Counted from the first letter of the stretch, positions 49,477 through 59,190 are shown. The stretch is DNA of 64,000 nt from Nitrosomonas sp. (GCA_016710135.1 JADJLM010000001.1:434001-498000), one strand, 5' to 3'. The notes: generated from the sequence alone by a model not told the origin. Translations and numbers: made by a program.

Positions 49477-50937
49477 TCAGCGAGGAAGCCATTCCGGCTT
49501 ACTTGATCCCAGTGGATGTATAATCGGATCGGCCCAGAACTCGGGCGTTTCTGACATGTCAACCTGTGAACCGATTCGTGTAAATTCGCCAAATACAGTT
49601 TTCCCGGTCTGTAAGTTTGGTACCTGAGGTTTGTGATCATCACCCAGGTCATAAAGGTTGAGTAGGGTGCTATTGTCGACGAGTCCGATTGCCTGCTCAA
49701 ACATTACCGTTTGCGCCAGATTTACCGGCACACGATAGCTGCCGCCCTCGGTTGTGCGTCGCATAAGGGCCGCTTGAACGCCGATGGTCGCGAGATACCC
49801 GGTCAGGAAGTCACAAACGACCTGCACCCCATGCGGCAGTTGCGGCTGATCAGCCGACCCGATATCGCAGAACATACCGGTTATACCATCAGCATTGAAA
49901 TCATATCCAAACCATTCTGCCCACGGTCCTTTGCGGGCATTGAGCGACATTTCGACCGAGATCATGCCGGGGCGATGCTGCACGAGGATTTCCGGAGAAA
50001 AGCCCTGGCGTGCGACGAGATGCGGTCGCAAGTTCTGTACAAAGACATCTGCTTCCTTCGTCAGCTTGTAGATCGGAATCTTATTGCTATCGACTCGTGC
50101 ATCCAGGTAGGCCTGTCGCATCCCGGTCTGACATTGCCACCATAGTGTCGGCATCTCGACCCAGTTGAGAGTATCGAGATTGAGACAGTCAGCCCCTTGC
50201 GCAGCAAGCTGGCGCAAAACCGCAGGTCCGGCGACTACATGCGTCATTCCCAGTACGCGCAATCCCGACAGCGGTCGCTCGCCATTGGGTAATGGTTCGG
50301 GAGCGCTATCGCCGATTTTCTCGATATCGATCAATGGTGCAGCGAGATTGTACTGATACTGTTCAGTCTTGTGATATTCTTCACGCGTGCGACAAACAAC
50401 AAGAGTGACACCTGCGTTTTGTGCGGCGCGCCCCAGTTCGAACGAATCCCATTTGCGGGTGGCGCGTTCAAGTTGAAGCGGGGCGATTCCGCAGTCAAGC
50501 AACTGTAAGGCACGTAGAGTATTCGACGGATACAACGATGTTAGGACAATCCAGCGATTATCCCGGGTTGGTAGGATATGTGATCCAAAGTCCCCGATGG
50601 CACCGCCCATCATCTGGGAGGTGCCGTTGACCAGGGTATATTGGGCCAGAATATCCTGCCACGGGCTCTGCACGGCAAATGCCTTGCGCAAATCGACGTG
50701 AATATCTTGTCCTACGCCAGTCCGCTTCTTCCACAGAATTGCGGTTGCAATTGAATTCGCCGCAATAACCGCAGCCGCTGCGGACCCTACCTTAATGTGC
50801 GTCGGCCGGATCGGATCCTTACCGGTAAAGCTCAAGCTGCCTCCTTGATCACTCCGATCAAGACCTGCTTCATTTAAGATTAGATCAACCACTTGAGTTA
50901 GGTCATCGTGGTTCTCAACAATAGGATATTCTTTCAT
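49477..50937 (-). CDS. Class III (CaiB/BaiF-type) CoA-transferase, two-part protein
   Basis: The product is 486 residues. Residues about 50-210 resemble the C-terminal part of a CaiB-type protein (KRTGVGQDIHVDLRKAF, TRDNRWIVLTSLYPSNTLRA). From about 235 a typical N-terminal part begins (PLSGLRVLGMTHVVAGPAVL). It includes the FGYDFNADGITGM segment with the probable catalytic Asp. Such permuted or partly duplicated CaiB-like proteins exist in the family. It moves CoA between acyl groups, and is co-oriented with the hydroxyacyl-CoA dehydrogenase downstream. It is more GC-rich than the surrounding DNA, suggesting acquisition from outside. Confidence 0.85.
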   Translation of the reverse strand: MKEYPIVENHDDLTQVVDLILNEAGLDRSDQGGSLSFTGKDPIRPTHIKVGSAAAAVIAANSIATAILWKKRTGVGQDIHVDLRKAFAVQSPWQDILAQYTLVNGTSQMMGGAIGDFGSHILPTRDNRWIVLTSLYPSNTLRALQLLDCGIAPLQLERATRKWDSFELGRAAQNAGVTLVVCRTREEYHKTEQYQYNLAAPLIDIEKIGDSAPEPLPNGERPLSGLRVLGMTHVVAGPAVLRQLAAQGADCLNLDTLNWVEMPTLWWQCQTGMRQAYLDARVDSNKIPIYKLTKEADVFVQNLRPHLVARQGFSPEILVQHRPGMISVEMSLNARKGPWAEWFGYDFNADGITGMFCDIGSADQPQLPHGVQVVCDFLTGYLATIGVQAALMRRTTEGGSYRVPVNLAQTVMFEQAIGLVDNSTLLNLYDLGDDHKPQVPNLQTGKTVFGEFTRIGSQVDMSETPEFWADPIIHPLGSSKPEWLPR

Positions 50938-51436
50938 TAATTATCCTTAGTTATATAAAAATAGAAGGATCAATATTCGCCATTTCGGTGTAATTGTCGC
51001 TTTCATCCCATCATGTGATAACTCGGTCATATATCACTCATATGAGGTATTGGCGATGACGATCATTCCCACGATATGATCACAAACATCAAGGCGATCG
51101 TGGTTTTGATCAGCACGCGTTTCGTCGAAAGTAGTGCAGGAAGAAACGGAATTGCACCGCTATCTGTATCACAGCGAACACTGCTAGGGAGAAGCCGGAT
51201 ATAGGAAAAATAAACGGCCTTTTTCATAAAACCCAATGTATCGGAAGAGAGTTGGGCTGTCAATCTGACTGGAAAGTCATCTGAAAATGGCAAAATTTGT
51301 GTTTGACCAGCAGCAAAGGAGAACTCGCTACAGTAGACAAACATGAATCGCGGATTGTCTGGGTAATACATTGCATGTGTGCCTACAATTTGCTCGGACG
51401 CCCCATTTTCAATGCTTTGCGTGACTTAACACCTAA
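50938..51436. other. Intergenic region with a truncated ytcA duplicate
   Basis: Between the CoA-transferase gene and an IS element, the only recognisable content is a diverged copy of the ytcA start and upstream region (see 51190-51330). The rest shows no gene. Confidence 0.45.
51190..51330 (-). repeat. Diverged direct repeat of the ytcA 5' region (matches about 57594-57725)
   Basis: Both regions share a CTTTTTCATAA block (start codon of a MKK(V/A)VYF reading frame on the minus strand). They also share AATGTATCGGAAGAG, CTGTCAATCTGAC, GGAAAGTCATC and AAAATTTGTGTT blocks in the same order, about 80% identical. The frame here reads MKKAVYFSYIRLLPSSV and then diverges, so it is a broken copy. 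Confidence 0.7.
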
Positions 51437-51568
51437 GGAAAAGCTCTGATTAAGTCATTTATTTCAGTTTTAGTGACAAAGCTATCAGTAGAGTAGCTAA
51501 TATAGGCATTATTGTGCAATTAATAGCTGTAATTTTTAGCAGATTGCATACTATTCTGTCCCCTGATG

Positions 51569-52768
51569 TGTATTAGTTCAGATCTAATCGTACAAAGGGC
51601 TTGAAATCGGGAGCGTTACCGAGTTTGATATGGGTGTTGAAATTTAAAATCAAACATAAATGGAGGTAACGCTCATGTTGCATACTAACAATCCAATCAT
51701 TAAACATAAAGCAGGGTTGCTCAATCTTGCTGAAGAACTTCAGAATATCTCAAAAGCCTGCAAGATAATGGGAGTTTCGAGAGATACATTTTATCGCTAT
51801 CAGGAATTAGTTGAGACAAACGGTCTGGAAGCATTGATCAATCAGGATCGTCGTGTTGCTAACTTTAAGAATCGGGTGGATGAAGCCACTGAGCGGGCGG
51901 TGGTAGCCTATGCAGTAGAGTATCCGGCACATGGCCAGCATCGAACCAGCAACGAATTACGCAAAAGCGGTATTTATGTATCAGGTAGTGGTGTGCGCTC
52001 GATCTGGTTACGCCACCAGCTAGCAAACTTCAAAGATCGCCTTGCTGCACTGGAAACCAAGATCGCCAGTGAAGGCATCATTTTGAATGATGCACAAATC
52101 GCAGCATTGGAGAAAAAGAAACAGGATGATATTGCCAGCGGTGAAATAGAAACGATGCACCCTGGTTATTTGGGCGCACAGGACACCTTCTATGTGGAAA
52201 TCTAAAAGGTGTTGGTCGTATTTATCAGCAAACTTTTATTGATACTTACTCCAAGGTAGTGCATTGCAAGCTCTATACGGCCAAAACATCAATTACTGCA
52301 GCCGATATCCTAAATGACAAGGTGCTGCCATTCTATGCGACACAGGGTTTACCCATGTTGCGAATATTAACGGACAGAGGTACGGAGTATTGCGGGCGGG
52401 TTGAACAGCATGATTACCAGCTATATTTGGCAATCAATGATATCGACCATACCAAAACAAAAGCCATGTCACCTCAGACCAACGGTATCTGTGAGCGATT
52501 CCATAAAACCATCTTACAGGAATTCTATCAAGTGACTTTCCGCAAAAGCTATATCACGATTTGGAGTCACTGCAAAAGGACCTAGACAGCTGGATCGATT
52601 ATTATAATAATGAAAGAACTCATCAGGGAAAAGTCTGCAATGGAAAAACTCCTATGGAGACTTTGCTCAGTGGGAAAACGATTTGGAACAGCAAAAATCT
52701 GAACCAAATCTAATCTGACAGACATCCAATCAATTCGGTAACTGTACGATCTGATCTGAGCTAGTACA
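51569..52768 (+). mobile_element. IS481-family insertion sequence
   Basis: The 25-base ends TGTATTAGTTCAGATCTAAT(CGTAC) and TGTACTAGCTCAGATCAGAT(CGTAC) are inverted copies. A 7-base target duplication CCTGATG lies at 51562-51568 and 52769-52775. Total length is 1200 bases. A partial left end of the same element occurs at 60095-60222. Confidence 0.88.
51660..52713 (+). pseudogene. IS481-family transposase, two frameshifts
   Basis: It starts near 51675 (MLHTNNPIIKHKAGLLNLAE). An N-terminal helix-turn-helix (ISKACKIMGVSRDTFYRYQE) is followed by the DDE domain: TFIDTYSKVVHCKLY with the first Asp, ILTDRGTEYCG with the second, and TNGICERFHKTILQEF with the Glu. The frame breaks at 52195-52197 (two G for three) and 52545-52548 (four A for five). 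Both are homopolymer changes, so the gene may be intact in reality. Confidence 0.8.
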
Positions 52769-52801
52769 CCTGATGCTAATTTTCAGGGGTATTGGACGGA
52801 A

Positions 52802-53783
52802 TTATCCCGTGGTTGGCATCAACACCTTACGGACATGGTAAAGATTAGCCAAGGCAAACAACAAGTAGAGCTGTTGTGCATTCTTGAACAATCCTCGGTA
52901 ACGGGTTTTGGTATAACCAAATTGTCTTTTGACAATACGAAACGGATGCTCCACCTTTGCGCGGAGTGAGGCCAGCATGCGATTGAGTACGGCATGTTCT
53001 GCGGGCAATTCCTCACCGCGCTTGCGTTTGAATGGCATACCCCAGACAGGCTCTTCCGGCTGTCGTTGTGCTTCCAGATTGCGATCATTACGAGTATAAG
53101 CCCGATCACCCAATACAATCGCCTCTTCGCCATGTATCAGTGCATCAATCATGTTGCCATCGGCCACTTTGGCCGTGGTAATTTCCAGGCTATGCACCAG
53201 GCCGGAATCGGCATCTACGCCTATGTGTGCTTTTAATCCAAAGTAATAGTTGTTGCCCCTTCTTAGTCGAACTCATCTCGCCATCACGTTTGCGTTGCCG
53301 GTTCTTGGTCGATGGTGGGGCCGCTATCAGCGTGGCGTCAACTATCGTACCTTGACGCAGCAATAATCCCTGCTGGGCCAACTGAGCAGTTGTTTCTGCA
53401 AACAGGCTTTGTGCCAAGTGATGCTTCTCCAGCAGGTGACGAAATTTGAGGATCGTCGTTTCATCAGGCATGGCATCTTCTCCTGCATCCAGGCCTGCAA
53501 ATTCACGCAGCATCGGCACATCATGTAACGCTTCTTCCATGCCCGGATCTGAATAACCAAACCATTGTTGCATCATATGAATTCGCAGCATCGCTTCCAG
53601 CTCAAATGGCTTGCGTCCTAATCCTGCTACCGGATAGTGCGGCGCGATCCGATTCGTCCACTCTGCCCAAGAAATCACTTGCTCCATTTCTTCGAGAAAC
53701 TTTTGTCGGCGAGTTACTTTTGGTTTCTTGATAAATAATGGAATCGACAAGCCTAATTGTTTCATCAATGCGCCCCCTTGCAA
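52802..53783 (-). pseudogene. IS5-family transposase (IS1106-like), one frameshift
   Basis: Probable start is ATG 53768 (MKQLGLSIPLFIKKPKVTRR) or 53783. It has WAEWTNRIAPHYP, DETTILKFRHLLEKHHLAQ and TIVDATLIAAPPSTKN with the first Asp. After the break come VLGDRAYTRND and KVEHPFRIVKRQFGYTKTRY with the Glu. The frame breaks near 53257-53260, where four G on the coding strand should be three, followed by NNYYFGLKAHIGVDADSG. The break is a homopolymer change, so activity cannot be excluded. Confidence 0.82.
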
Positions 53784-53844
53784 TGGTTACAATCTACCGA
53801 ATATTCTACAAGTTCTTGAGACTTATTCAGAGTTTCCTTAACTG

Positions 53845-54045
53845 GCTGGCTTGAACGTTAGTTTGTGATGCAGTAACCCAGATTTTAATCTGAGTTACGT
53901 GCAAGCTCCCGTGAAATGGTACTGAAAGAGTGCACGCTATGACGCGTAATCCATTTCCTCCTCGCCTCATCAACATGATTACACTGCTCATTCTTCTGCA
54001 TTCAACTGCTTGTACCGCTTTCCTCTTTTTTTTCATCTCAATACC
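53845..54045 (-). pseudogene. IS30-type transposase N-terminal remnant
   Basis: On the minus strand, KRYKQLNAEE and TISRELARNSD can be read in two frames separated by stops. This is the start and helix-turn-helix of IS30-family transposases. Nothing of the DDE domain follows. It lies between the IS5-like element and the mdtO-like gene. Confidence 0.5.
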
Positions 54046-54136
54046 TTAACCTCTTTCTGGTATTGCAGTTGATTATTGAGCGCGTTCTGCCTTCCATAAG
54101 TGACGCAAATTTTAGGTCACCTTTGGCAGACGAAAC

Positions 54137-56248
54137 TTACTGCGCGTTTACGTTCGGCTCAAGGAGTTGGGAATGTCGATGATTCAATTGCTCGATGCGT
54201 TCATGAACTGTACGAGCAGCGGAAAGAAGTTCCCAATTGGGTATTGCTTCATGACTTTCTTCAGTTAGTGCCTTGACCAGAGCATCCAGCGCTGAAGCTG
54301 GAGTCAGCGGTTCATCAACGGCCGTGTTTTCGGTCACTGGAGATGCGTTCTCGATGCATTCAGCCAGGTTTTCTAACTGCTGGGCTACACTGTTCCAGAA
54401 GCTCCGAATAGCCTCAGAGACCGCCGGAGTCATTTGAGGGCCAGCGTGAAGCAGCAAAAGCTGGAAGAAATTAACGGCGAATAGGGCTTCCTGAGCCTTA
54501 GCCAGCCAGGTGGTGAGATCACCGGTAACGCTATCATGGGCATTCTGCCAGCCAGGTTCCAGTGCGACACGGGCTTGCAGTTCGCGGTTCTGGTTGAGCA
54601 GCTCCCAGCCTTGCAGCCTGGCTTTGTCGACCGCCTGATGCTTCTCATTAAGATCGGTCAGCTTCTGACCGGCAAGGGCTAGTTCAGCAATACTGCGCAG
54701 CAGCCTGGCCAGCGTAGTATTGAGTATCTTGCCTTCGCGCTCTGGCCACAGCGTTGCCGAAATTGTCATATATACGGTGACACCGACCAGTACGCCGATC
54801 ATGCGGTCGCGAATCTCGGTAATGTCGGTGGTCGGGCCAAAGCTGCCGAGCAGCGCCAGCGCAAAGGAGAATGCCAGTTGAACGCCGGCATAGTTTGTTC
54901 GTGGTGAGCCGGCCGCGATCCATGATCCTGCCGCGATGACCGGCAAAGTCAGAGCGAGCAGGCCAACAATGCTGTCCAGGTGCGGTATTATGAAAACCGT
55001 GGCCAACAAGCTGGTAATACTGCCGAGGGCGACGCCGACAACACGGGTCAATCCCTTCTGTGCCGCAGCGCCCACGCTTGGCAGCGCAAGGATAATGCAG
55101 GTCATCAATGCGGTATGAATGCCTGACCATTGCACTGCCGTGTAGAACACGTAGCAGATCATTGCTGCAAATACCGTCTTCAGCGCAAATTGACCGTAGA
55201 CCGGGTTGCTGAACGCGTCGGCCGCGAGCATTCCCGTTTTCACTTTCGGCAACTCTGTCGGCGGCGATACATCAGCGTTGGCTACCGCCTGCAGTGCATG
55301 CGTCATCTCGCGTAGTAGTCCGTCCAGACGATCCGTAACGGGTCTGTCACCGAAAACTTCCAGAGTGTGTTCGAAGACAGTTCCCGCCGCCACTGCCGCT
55401 TCGAGCTTCTGGCATGAGGCATGCAGGTTAGCCAGGCAATCACTTTGGGCGGGAGACAGGGGGCCGGCCGGAAGCTGAGACAAGTGTGCCGCCGCCGTAT
55501 GCAGACGATCAACTGCAGCGATCCGCATCAGATGACGAGCCTTGTCTCGGCCGTAGGCAGCATCACCCTGAGCGGCGAAAACCAGGTGTCGATGTAGTGT
55601 AAGAATGCCGCGCTGCACCGTATCAAGATCGAGCTGAGGAATCTCGTGGCCAGACCGGCGCGCTTCTAGTTGTCGATTGACGTCGCCAAGTTGGCGAAGA
55701 ATTTCGTCCGTCAGCAGGCGTACAGGCTTGGCTGGCAGCAGCAAAAAATTCACAATGATGGTTATCACAATGGGATAGACCACAGCCACCCAAGACCACA
55801 ATAATAAGCGGCTAATAATCTCAGGGTCGCTGTTAATATCGGGAAAGCTTTGCCCGTATATAACAATAAGAGCAACCATATAGCCAAGACTCCCAAGCTT
55901 GCTAATTCGCATGAAATACATGCCGCAGAAGGCGATAGAGCAGGCTCCGAGAATACGCAGCAAGGGAAAATCGATGGTGAACTTGAGGAGCAGTATCGCT
56001 AACGCCACGGCCAGAGTGACGCCGATCACCATGATAATACTCGAGAGCTTGGTCAACACAGTGTTTTCTTGCGCCGTAAAAAATACTATGACCAGTGAAA
56101 GCGCCAGGAAAGGAACCTGCAGGGTCATCGAAATAATGATGATCAGCGCGCTGCTTAGCAGGCTCCGCCAAACCATAGCTGTGCGTCCAGGAAACGAGGC
56201 CAACTCGTTGCAGATGACAGTACTCAGTTGCATCGTTGTGTCCAGCAT
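54137..56248 (-). CDS. mdtO: FUSC-family inner-membrane efflux protein, MdtO-like
   Basis: The 703-residue protein has two blocks of transmembrane helices, at about 20-170 and 355-500, each followed by a soluble helical part. This is the aromatic acid exporter (FUSC/YccS/AaeB) layout. Its neighbours are a HlyD-type periplasmic adaptor and a YtcA-type small protein, matching the ytcA-mdtN-mdtO order of E. coli. No MdtP-type outer-membrane lipoprotein gene follows; IS elements do. It probably exports aromatic or cationic compounds. The ATG at 56233 is an alternative start. Confidence 0.8.
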   Translation of the reverse strand: MLDTTMQLSTVICNELASFPGRTAMVWRSLLSSALIIIISMTLQVPFLALSLVIVFFTAQENTVLTKLSSIIMVIGVTLAVALAILLLKFTIDFPLLRILGACSIAFCGMYFMRISKLGSLGYMVALIVIYGQSFPDINSDPEIISRLLLWSWVAVVYPIVITIIVNFLLLPAKPVRLLTDEILRQLGDVNRQLEARRSGHEIPQLDLDTVQRGILTLHRHLVFAAQGDAAYGRDKARHLMRIAAVDRLHTAAAHLSQLPAGPLSPAQSDCLANLHASCQKLEAAVAAGTVFEHTLEVFGDRPVTDRLDGLLREMTHALQAVANADVSPPTELPKVKTGMLAADAFSNPVYGQFALKTVFAAMICYVFYTAVQWSGIHTALMTCIILALPSVGAAAQKGLTRVVGVALGSITSLLATVFIIPHLDSIVGLLALTLPVIAAGSWIAAGSPRTNYAGVQLAFSFALALLGSFGPTTDITEIRDRMIGVLVGVTVYMTISATLWPEREGKILNTTLARLLRSIAELALAGQKLTDLNEKHQAVDKARLQGWELLNQNRELQARVALEPGWQNAHDSVTGDLTTWLAKAQEALFAVNFFQLLLLHAGPQMTPAVSEAIRSFWNSVAQQLENLAECIENASPVTENTAVDEPLTPASALDALVKALTEESHEAIPNWELLSAARTVHERIEQLNHRHSQLLEPNVNAQ

Positions 56249-56290
56249 CGTTTGGATCGACCGATAGCAAGGGCTTTCACAATACTAACC

Positions 56291-57343
56291 TCAGCGATCT
56301 AGGGTGGACCGATCGGCCCCCATGATCGCCACAGCTGAAGCGCCAATCCGAAAAATAGTTGGATCCGGCTGTTCCACCAGGATGCGTACCGGAAAGCGCT
56401 GGGCGACACGTACCCAGTTGATAGAGCGCGGCACACGTGGTAGGCCACTGGTTTCGTCACCGCCATCATCCGGGAAAACGCCGTAGCCAACGGATTCGAC
56501 GACACCTGCAAAGCGCTTGCTAGGATTACTCAGCACATAGACCTGCGCCGCCTGCCCTGGCTTAATATTATCAAGGTCAGTTTCGCGGAAGTTCGCCACC
56601 ACGTACCAGCGTCCGGTATTCGCCAGCGTAAATATCGGGCGACCCGCAGCAGCGAAATGACCAAGCGAGGTTTTGAGGTTGATTACGGCACCGTCGAAGG
56701 GGGCCTGCACTGTGGCGTACTCCAGATTGAGACGAGCCAGTTCGATTTCCGCTTTTATCACTTCGCGTTTGGCGACCAGAGCATCGACACCACTGACGCC
56801 GGCTGTCGCCTTTTGTGCCTCAAGTACGGCAGTACTTAACTGGGATTTAGCGCTGCGTGTGGCTGTACGCGCCTGATGGATTTGCTCGACCGAGATAAAA
56901 TTCTTACTCAGGAGGGGCTCCAGACGAGAAAGTGTATCGGCAGTTTGCTCGGCTGCGGCGCGTGCCTGTTCTACGCTGGCGCGGGCAGCAGCTGCGCCTA
57001 GTTTCTGCGAGTTGACTGAGCGCTGCGTCAGCTTGATTTCATTGTCAAGTGCTTCCAGACTCGCTTCAGCTTTGGCAAGAGCTGCCACGTAAGGACGCGA
57101 GTCAATGCGAAAGAGGACATCACCTTTCTTTACAAACTCGTTGTCTTTGACAGCCAACTCAATTATACGTCCGCTCACTTCAGGAGTAACGCTAATAGTG
57201 TCGGCATAAGCATAGGCATCGTTGGTACGCGGCGCCGTGTCGATCCACCAGATCACGAAAACAGCAAGGCCAATAGCAATTAGCAGCAGCAAAAGAGTTA
57301 TTTTACGACCAGCCGAGGCTCGAAGATCCTTGTTTTGTGTCAT
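56291..57343 (-). CDS. mdtN: HlyD-family membrane fusion protein, MdtN-like
   Basis: The 350-residue protein has one N-terminal membrane segment (ITLLLLLIAIGLAVFVIWWI). A biotinyl-lipoyl half motif follows (VTPEVSGRIIELAVKDNEFVKKGDVLF...), then a long alpha-hairpin at about 90-200 rich in Ala and Glu. The second half lipoyl part and a beta-barrel follow (VQAPFDGAVINLKTSLGHF, YVVANFRETDLDNIKPGQ). It bridges the FUSC pump and an outer-membrane channel. It lies 15 bases after ytcA and 42 before mdtO. Confidence 0.85.
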   Translation of the reverse strand: MTQNKDLRASAGRKITLLLLLIAIGLAVFVIWWIDTAPRTNDAYAYADTISVTPEVSGRIIELAVKDNEFVKKGDVLFRIDSRPYVAALAKAEASLEALDNEIKLTQRSVNSQKLGAAAARASVEQARAAAEQTADTLSRLEPLLSKNFISVEQIHQARTATRSAKSQLSTAVLEAQKATAGVSGVDALVAKREVIKAEIELARLNLEYATVQAPFDGAVINLKTSLGHFAAAGRPIFTLANTGRWYVVANFRETDLDNIKPGQAAQVYVLSNPSKRFAGVVESVGYGVFPDDGGDETSGLPRVPRSINWVRVAQRFPVRILVEQPDPTIFRIGASAVAIMGADRSTLDR

Positions 57344-57358
57344 TGATGTGTTTCTAGG

Positions 57359-57628
57359 TCAGTTTTTGAAGAAAATTAGCCAGATACTTAGCGCCAGCAC
57401 ACAAGCTAAAGCTGCATAAGCCAGTGGCAAGTTACGAAACTCCAAATGAGCAAACCGGCCGCTGCTTCGCAATACCGCATGGATCAGGCTAGTCATGACA
57501 AGGGCACCGACAATGCAAAATAGCCAATCAGGGAAATAGGCACCCAACACTGAGATCGACGGCGTGACGGCACAGCTGCTCAACAGAGCGCAGAGGAAAG
57601 TATAGGGAAAATATACAACCTTTTTCAT
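57359..57628 (-). CDS. ytcA: YtcA-family small lipoprotein
   Basis: The 89-residue protein has a lipoprotein signal (MKKVVYFPYTFLCALLSSC, Cys19 in an LSSC lipobox). Two hydrophobic segments follow (LFCIVGALVMTSLIHAVL and LPLAYAALACVLALSIWLIFF). Family knowledge: YtcA is the small first gene of the mdtNOP operon and has no known biochemical role. It is first of three genes here. Its upstream 100 bases are duplicated at about 51190-51330. Confidence 0.75.
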   Translation of the reverse strand: MKKVVYFPYTFLCALLSSCAVTPSISVLGAYFPDWLFCIVGALVMTSLIHAVLRSSGRFAHLEFRNLPLAYAALACVLALSIWLIFFKN

Positions 57629-57813
57629 AAGAATCGAATGTATCGGAAGAGGATTTGACTGTCAATCTGACCGGAAAGTCATCCGAAATTGGTAAAATTT
57701 GTGTTCGATCAGCAACAAAAAGTGCTGGTTTTGCTTTTTTTACCCTTTACGCAAAAAATATCCAAAGAGGTCGTCAGCATATTCAGGAAATGTACCTAAA
57801 AGATGGATTTGGT

Positions 57814-57996
57814 TCAGACAGATCCGAAAGGATCAAAGACCTGCGCAGACAAACGTGGCGGTTCCTGGACAGGCAAACCCAAATGATCAAGGATTTTAGC
57901 AATTGCAGCTTTTCCCAAAATAACGATGATGATTTTCAGAGCTCCGCTATGCTGCAGACAATGCTTAATGCCGATATCGAACACCGGTTTTAACAA
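57814..57996 (-). pseudogene. C-terminal remnant of an IS91-type transposase
   Basis: The minus-strand frame reads KIIIVILGKAAIAKILDHLG then LPVQEPPRLSAQVFDPF. This resembles the LKxIAxIxxPxVIxxILxHLGLPxxxPPRxPAR tail of IS91-family transposases. No catalytic part is left. Confidence 0.45.
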
Positions 57997-58349
57997 GCGT
58001 GCCTAACTGATTCATACAGGAACGAGAGAATGCGGTGCATCGTCATTCGCATCGGATAAGCTATTTTTGCCTTACGCCAGTTGTTTTAAAAACGTTTTTC
58101 AACAGCCTGTTAGGCGCGAGTGCGCCATGGAAGCGAATGGGGTTGCGCCGACACAGCATGATCGCTTCTCGGTTTGTGCATCACATCGCTTCAATCCGGC
58201 CTGTTTGACCAGAAAAGTGGAAATGGCGCGCTGTATAACTTGCAATACCGGTGTAAGTAAGTGTGAATGAGCAGCTAAGGAAATACTGATTAATTAATAA
58301 CAGTAAACCCTCGGCTTTGTCGGAGGAGTGCTGTTATTAAGGTCTTAAA
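57997..58349. other. Non-coding stretch with insertion-sequence debris
   Basis: No gene is supported. The block CGCCTAACAGGCTGTTGAAA (on the minus strand, near 58098-58117) is a self-complementary motif of a kind often seen at IS boundaries. It separates IS91-like from IS1595-like remnants. Confidence 0.3.
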
Positions 58350-59070
58350 TTAACAGGGCATAATCTGTTAGTTTGGAAAGCTGTTAAGAAACAGTAAATT
58401 AAACGATTATTACATTTAAAAAAACAATTCAATGCTTTTGTATTGATATACCTGTGAACAAAACGGCTCTGCTGTTAAGTAAAAATCGTAACACGATTAA
58501 CCATTGGTATGGTATTTTCAGGAAGATGATATAGGATCAACAGCTTGTCCTTAAAGACAAGCTGTTAGGCAAGGTGAAAGTCTCAATGAAAGTTATTTTT
58601 GTGCGAAACGGCAGCGAAGCTATCACATGGGTAAACTCAAACGTGAGCGTAGCACATTAAAACAGTCTGTATTGAGTGCGTTTGAGCAAGATGACAAGGT
58701 ATATATATACCGAAATAGCGACGGACTGTAAGCGATTGGTTTTACAAGCAGTGATCTTGGCAGGGTCTTAATTGAAAGCGTCATTTATAGTGATACTTAG
58801 TGTGGTTGCAATGGTTTATCGATGTGGGATATTCCAAGCATTTTCGTGTATTTCATGGCGATATGAATTTGCTCGGGATGAGTGTTGCCATATCAACGGT
58901 ATTGAATCGTTTTGGAGTTTTACTAAACGGTGGCTGGCAAAGTTTAATGGCGCGTCGGTTAACTTTGAATTGCATTTAAAAGCATCTGAATTGCGATGAA
59001 AAAACAACCTGATGAGCTTGCTAGCGAATTATGGCAACTTATCAGACATTATTAATCTCTGCTAGTCTAG
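58350..59070 (+). mobile_element. Decayed IS1595-type element, uninterrupted copy
   Basis: It is similar over its length to the element at 61713-63441. Shared blocks include the AAACGGCTCT, AAAAATCGTAACACGATTAA and AAAGACAAGCTGTTAGGCA segments. At the end it shares TGCCATATCAACGGTATTGA and GCTAGTCTAG. Translation shows transposase pieces (FNGASVNFELHLKASE near the end) broken by many stops. It has no IS630 insert, so it shows the empty site for the other copy. Confidence 0.7.
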
Positions 59071-59080
59071 AGTCTTGAGA

Positions 59081-59190
59081 AAAAACATAATGAAAATAAT
59101 CAAACTGTGATAAACCCTTTTCTACATAATAAGGTGCTCTCAGTTTTTAGTAAAAAAATGTCCGTCAAAATAGGACAATTCTGATGTGAC
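59081..59190 (+). repeat. Dispersed repeat, copy B (inverse of 47850-47957)
   Basis: Positions 59089-59119 are an exact 31-base inverted match to 47917-47947, with weaker similarity over about 70 further bases. It starts directly after the end of the decayed IS1595-type element. Confidence 0.65.

Larger units (their letters stand above)
51437..53837 (-). mobile_element. IS5-like element carrying a nested IS481 insertion
   Basis: Outer ends are related inverted repeats: GGAAAAGCTCTGATTAAGTC at 51437 and, on the minus strand from 53837, GGAAACTCTGAATAAGTCTC. Flanking four bases are CTAA and TTAA. The transposase gene runs 53783 to 52802, and the IS481 at 51569-52768 sits in the region after its stop. 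Without the insert the element is about 1.2 kb, normal for this group. Confidence 0.65.
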
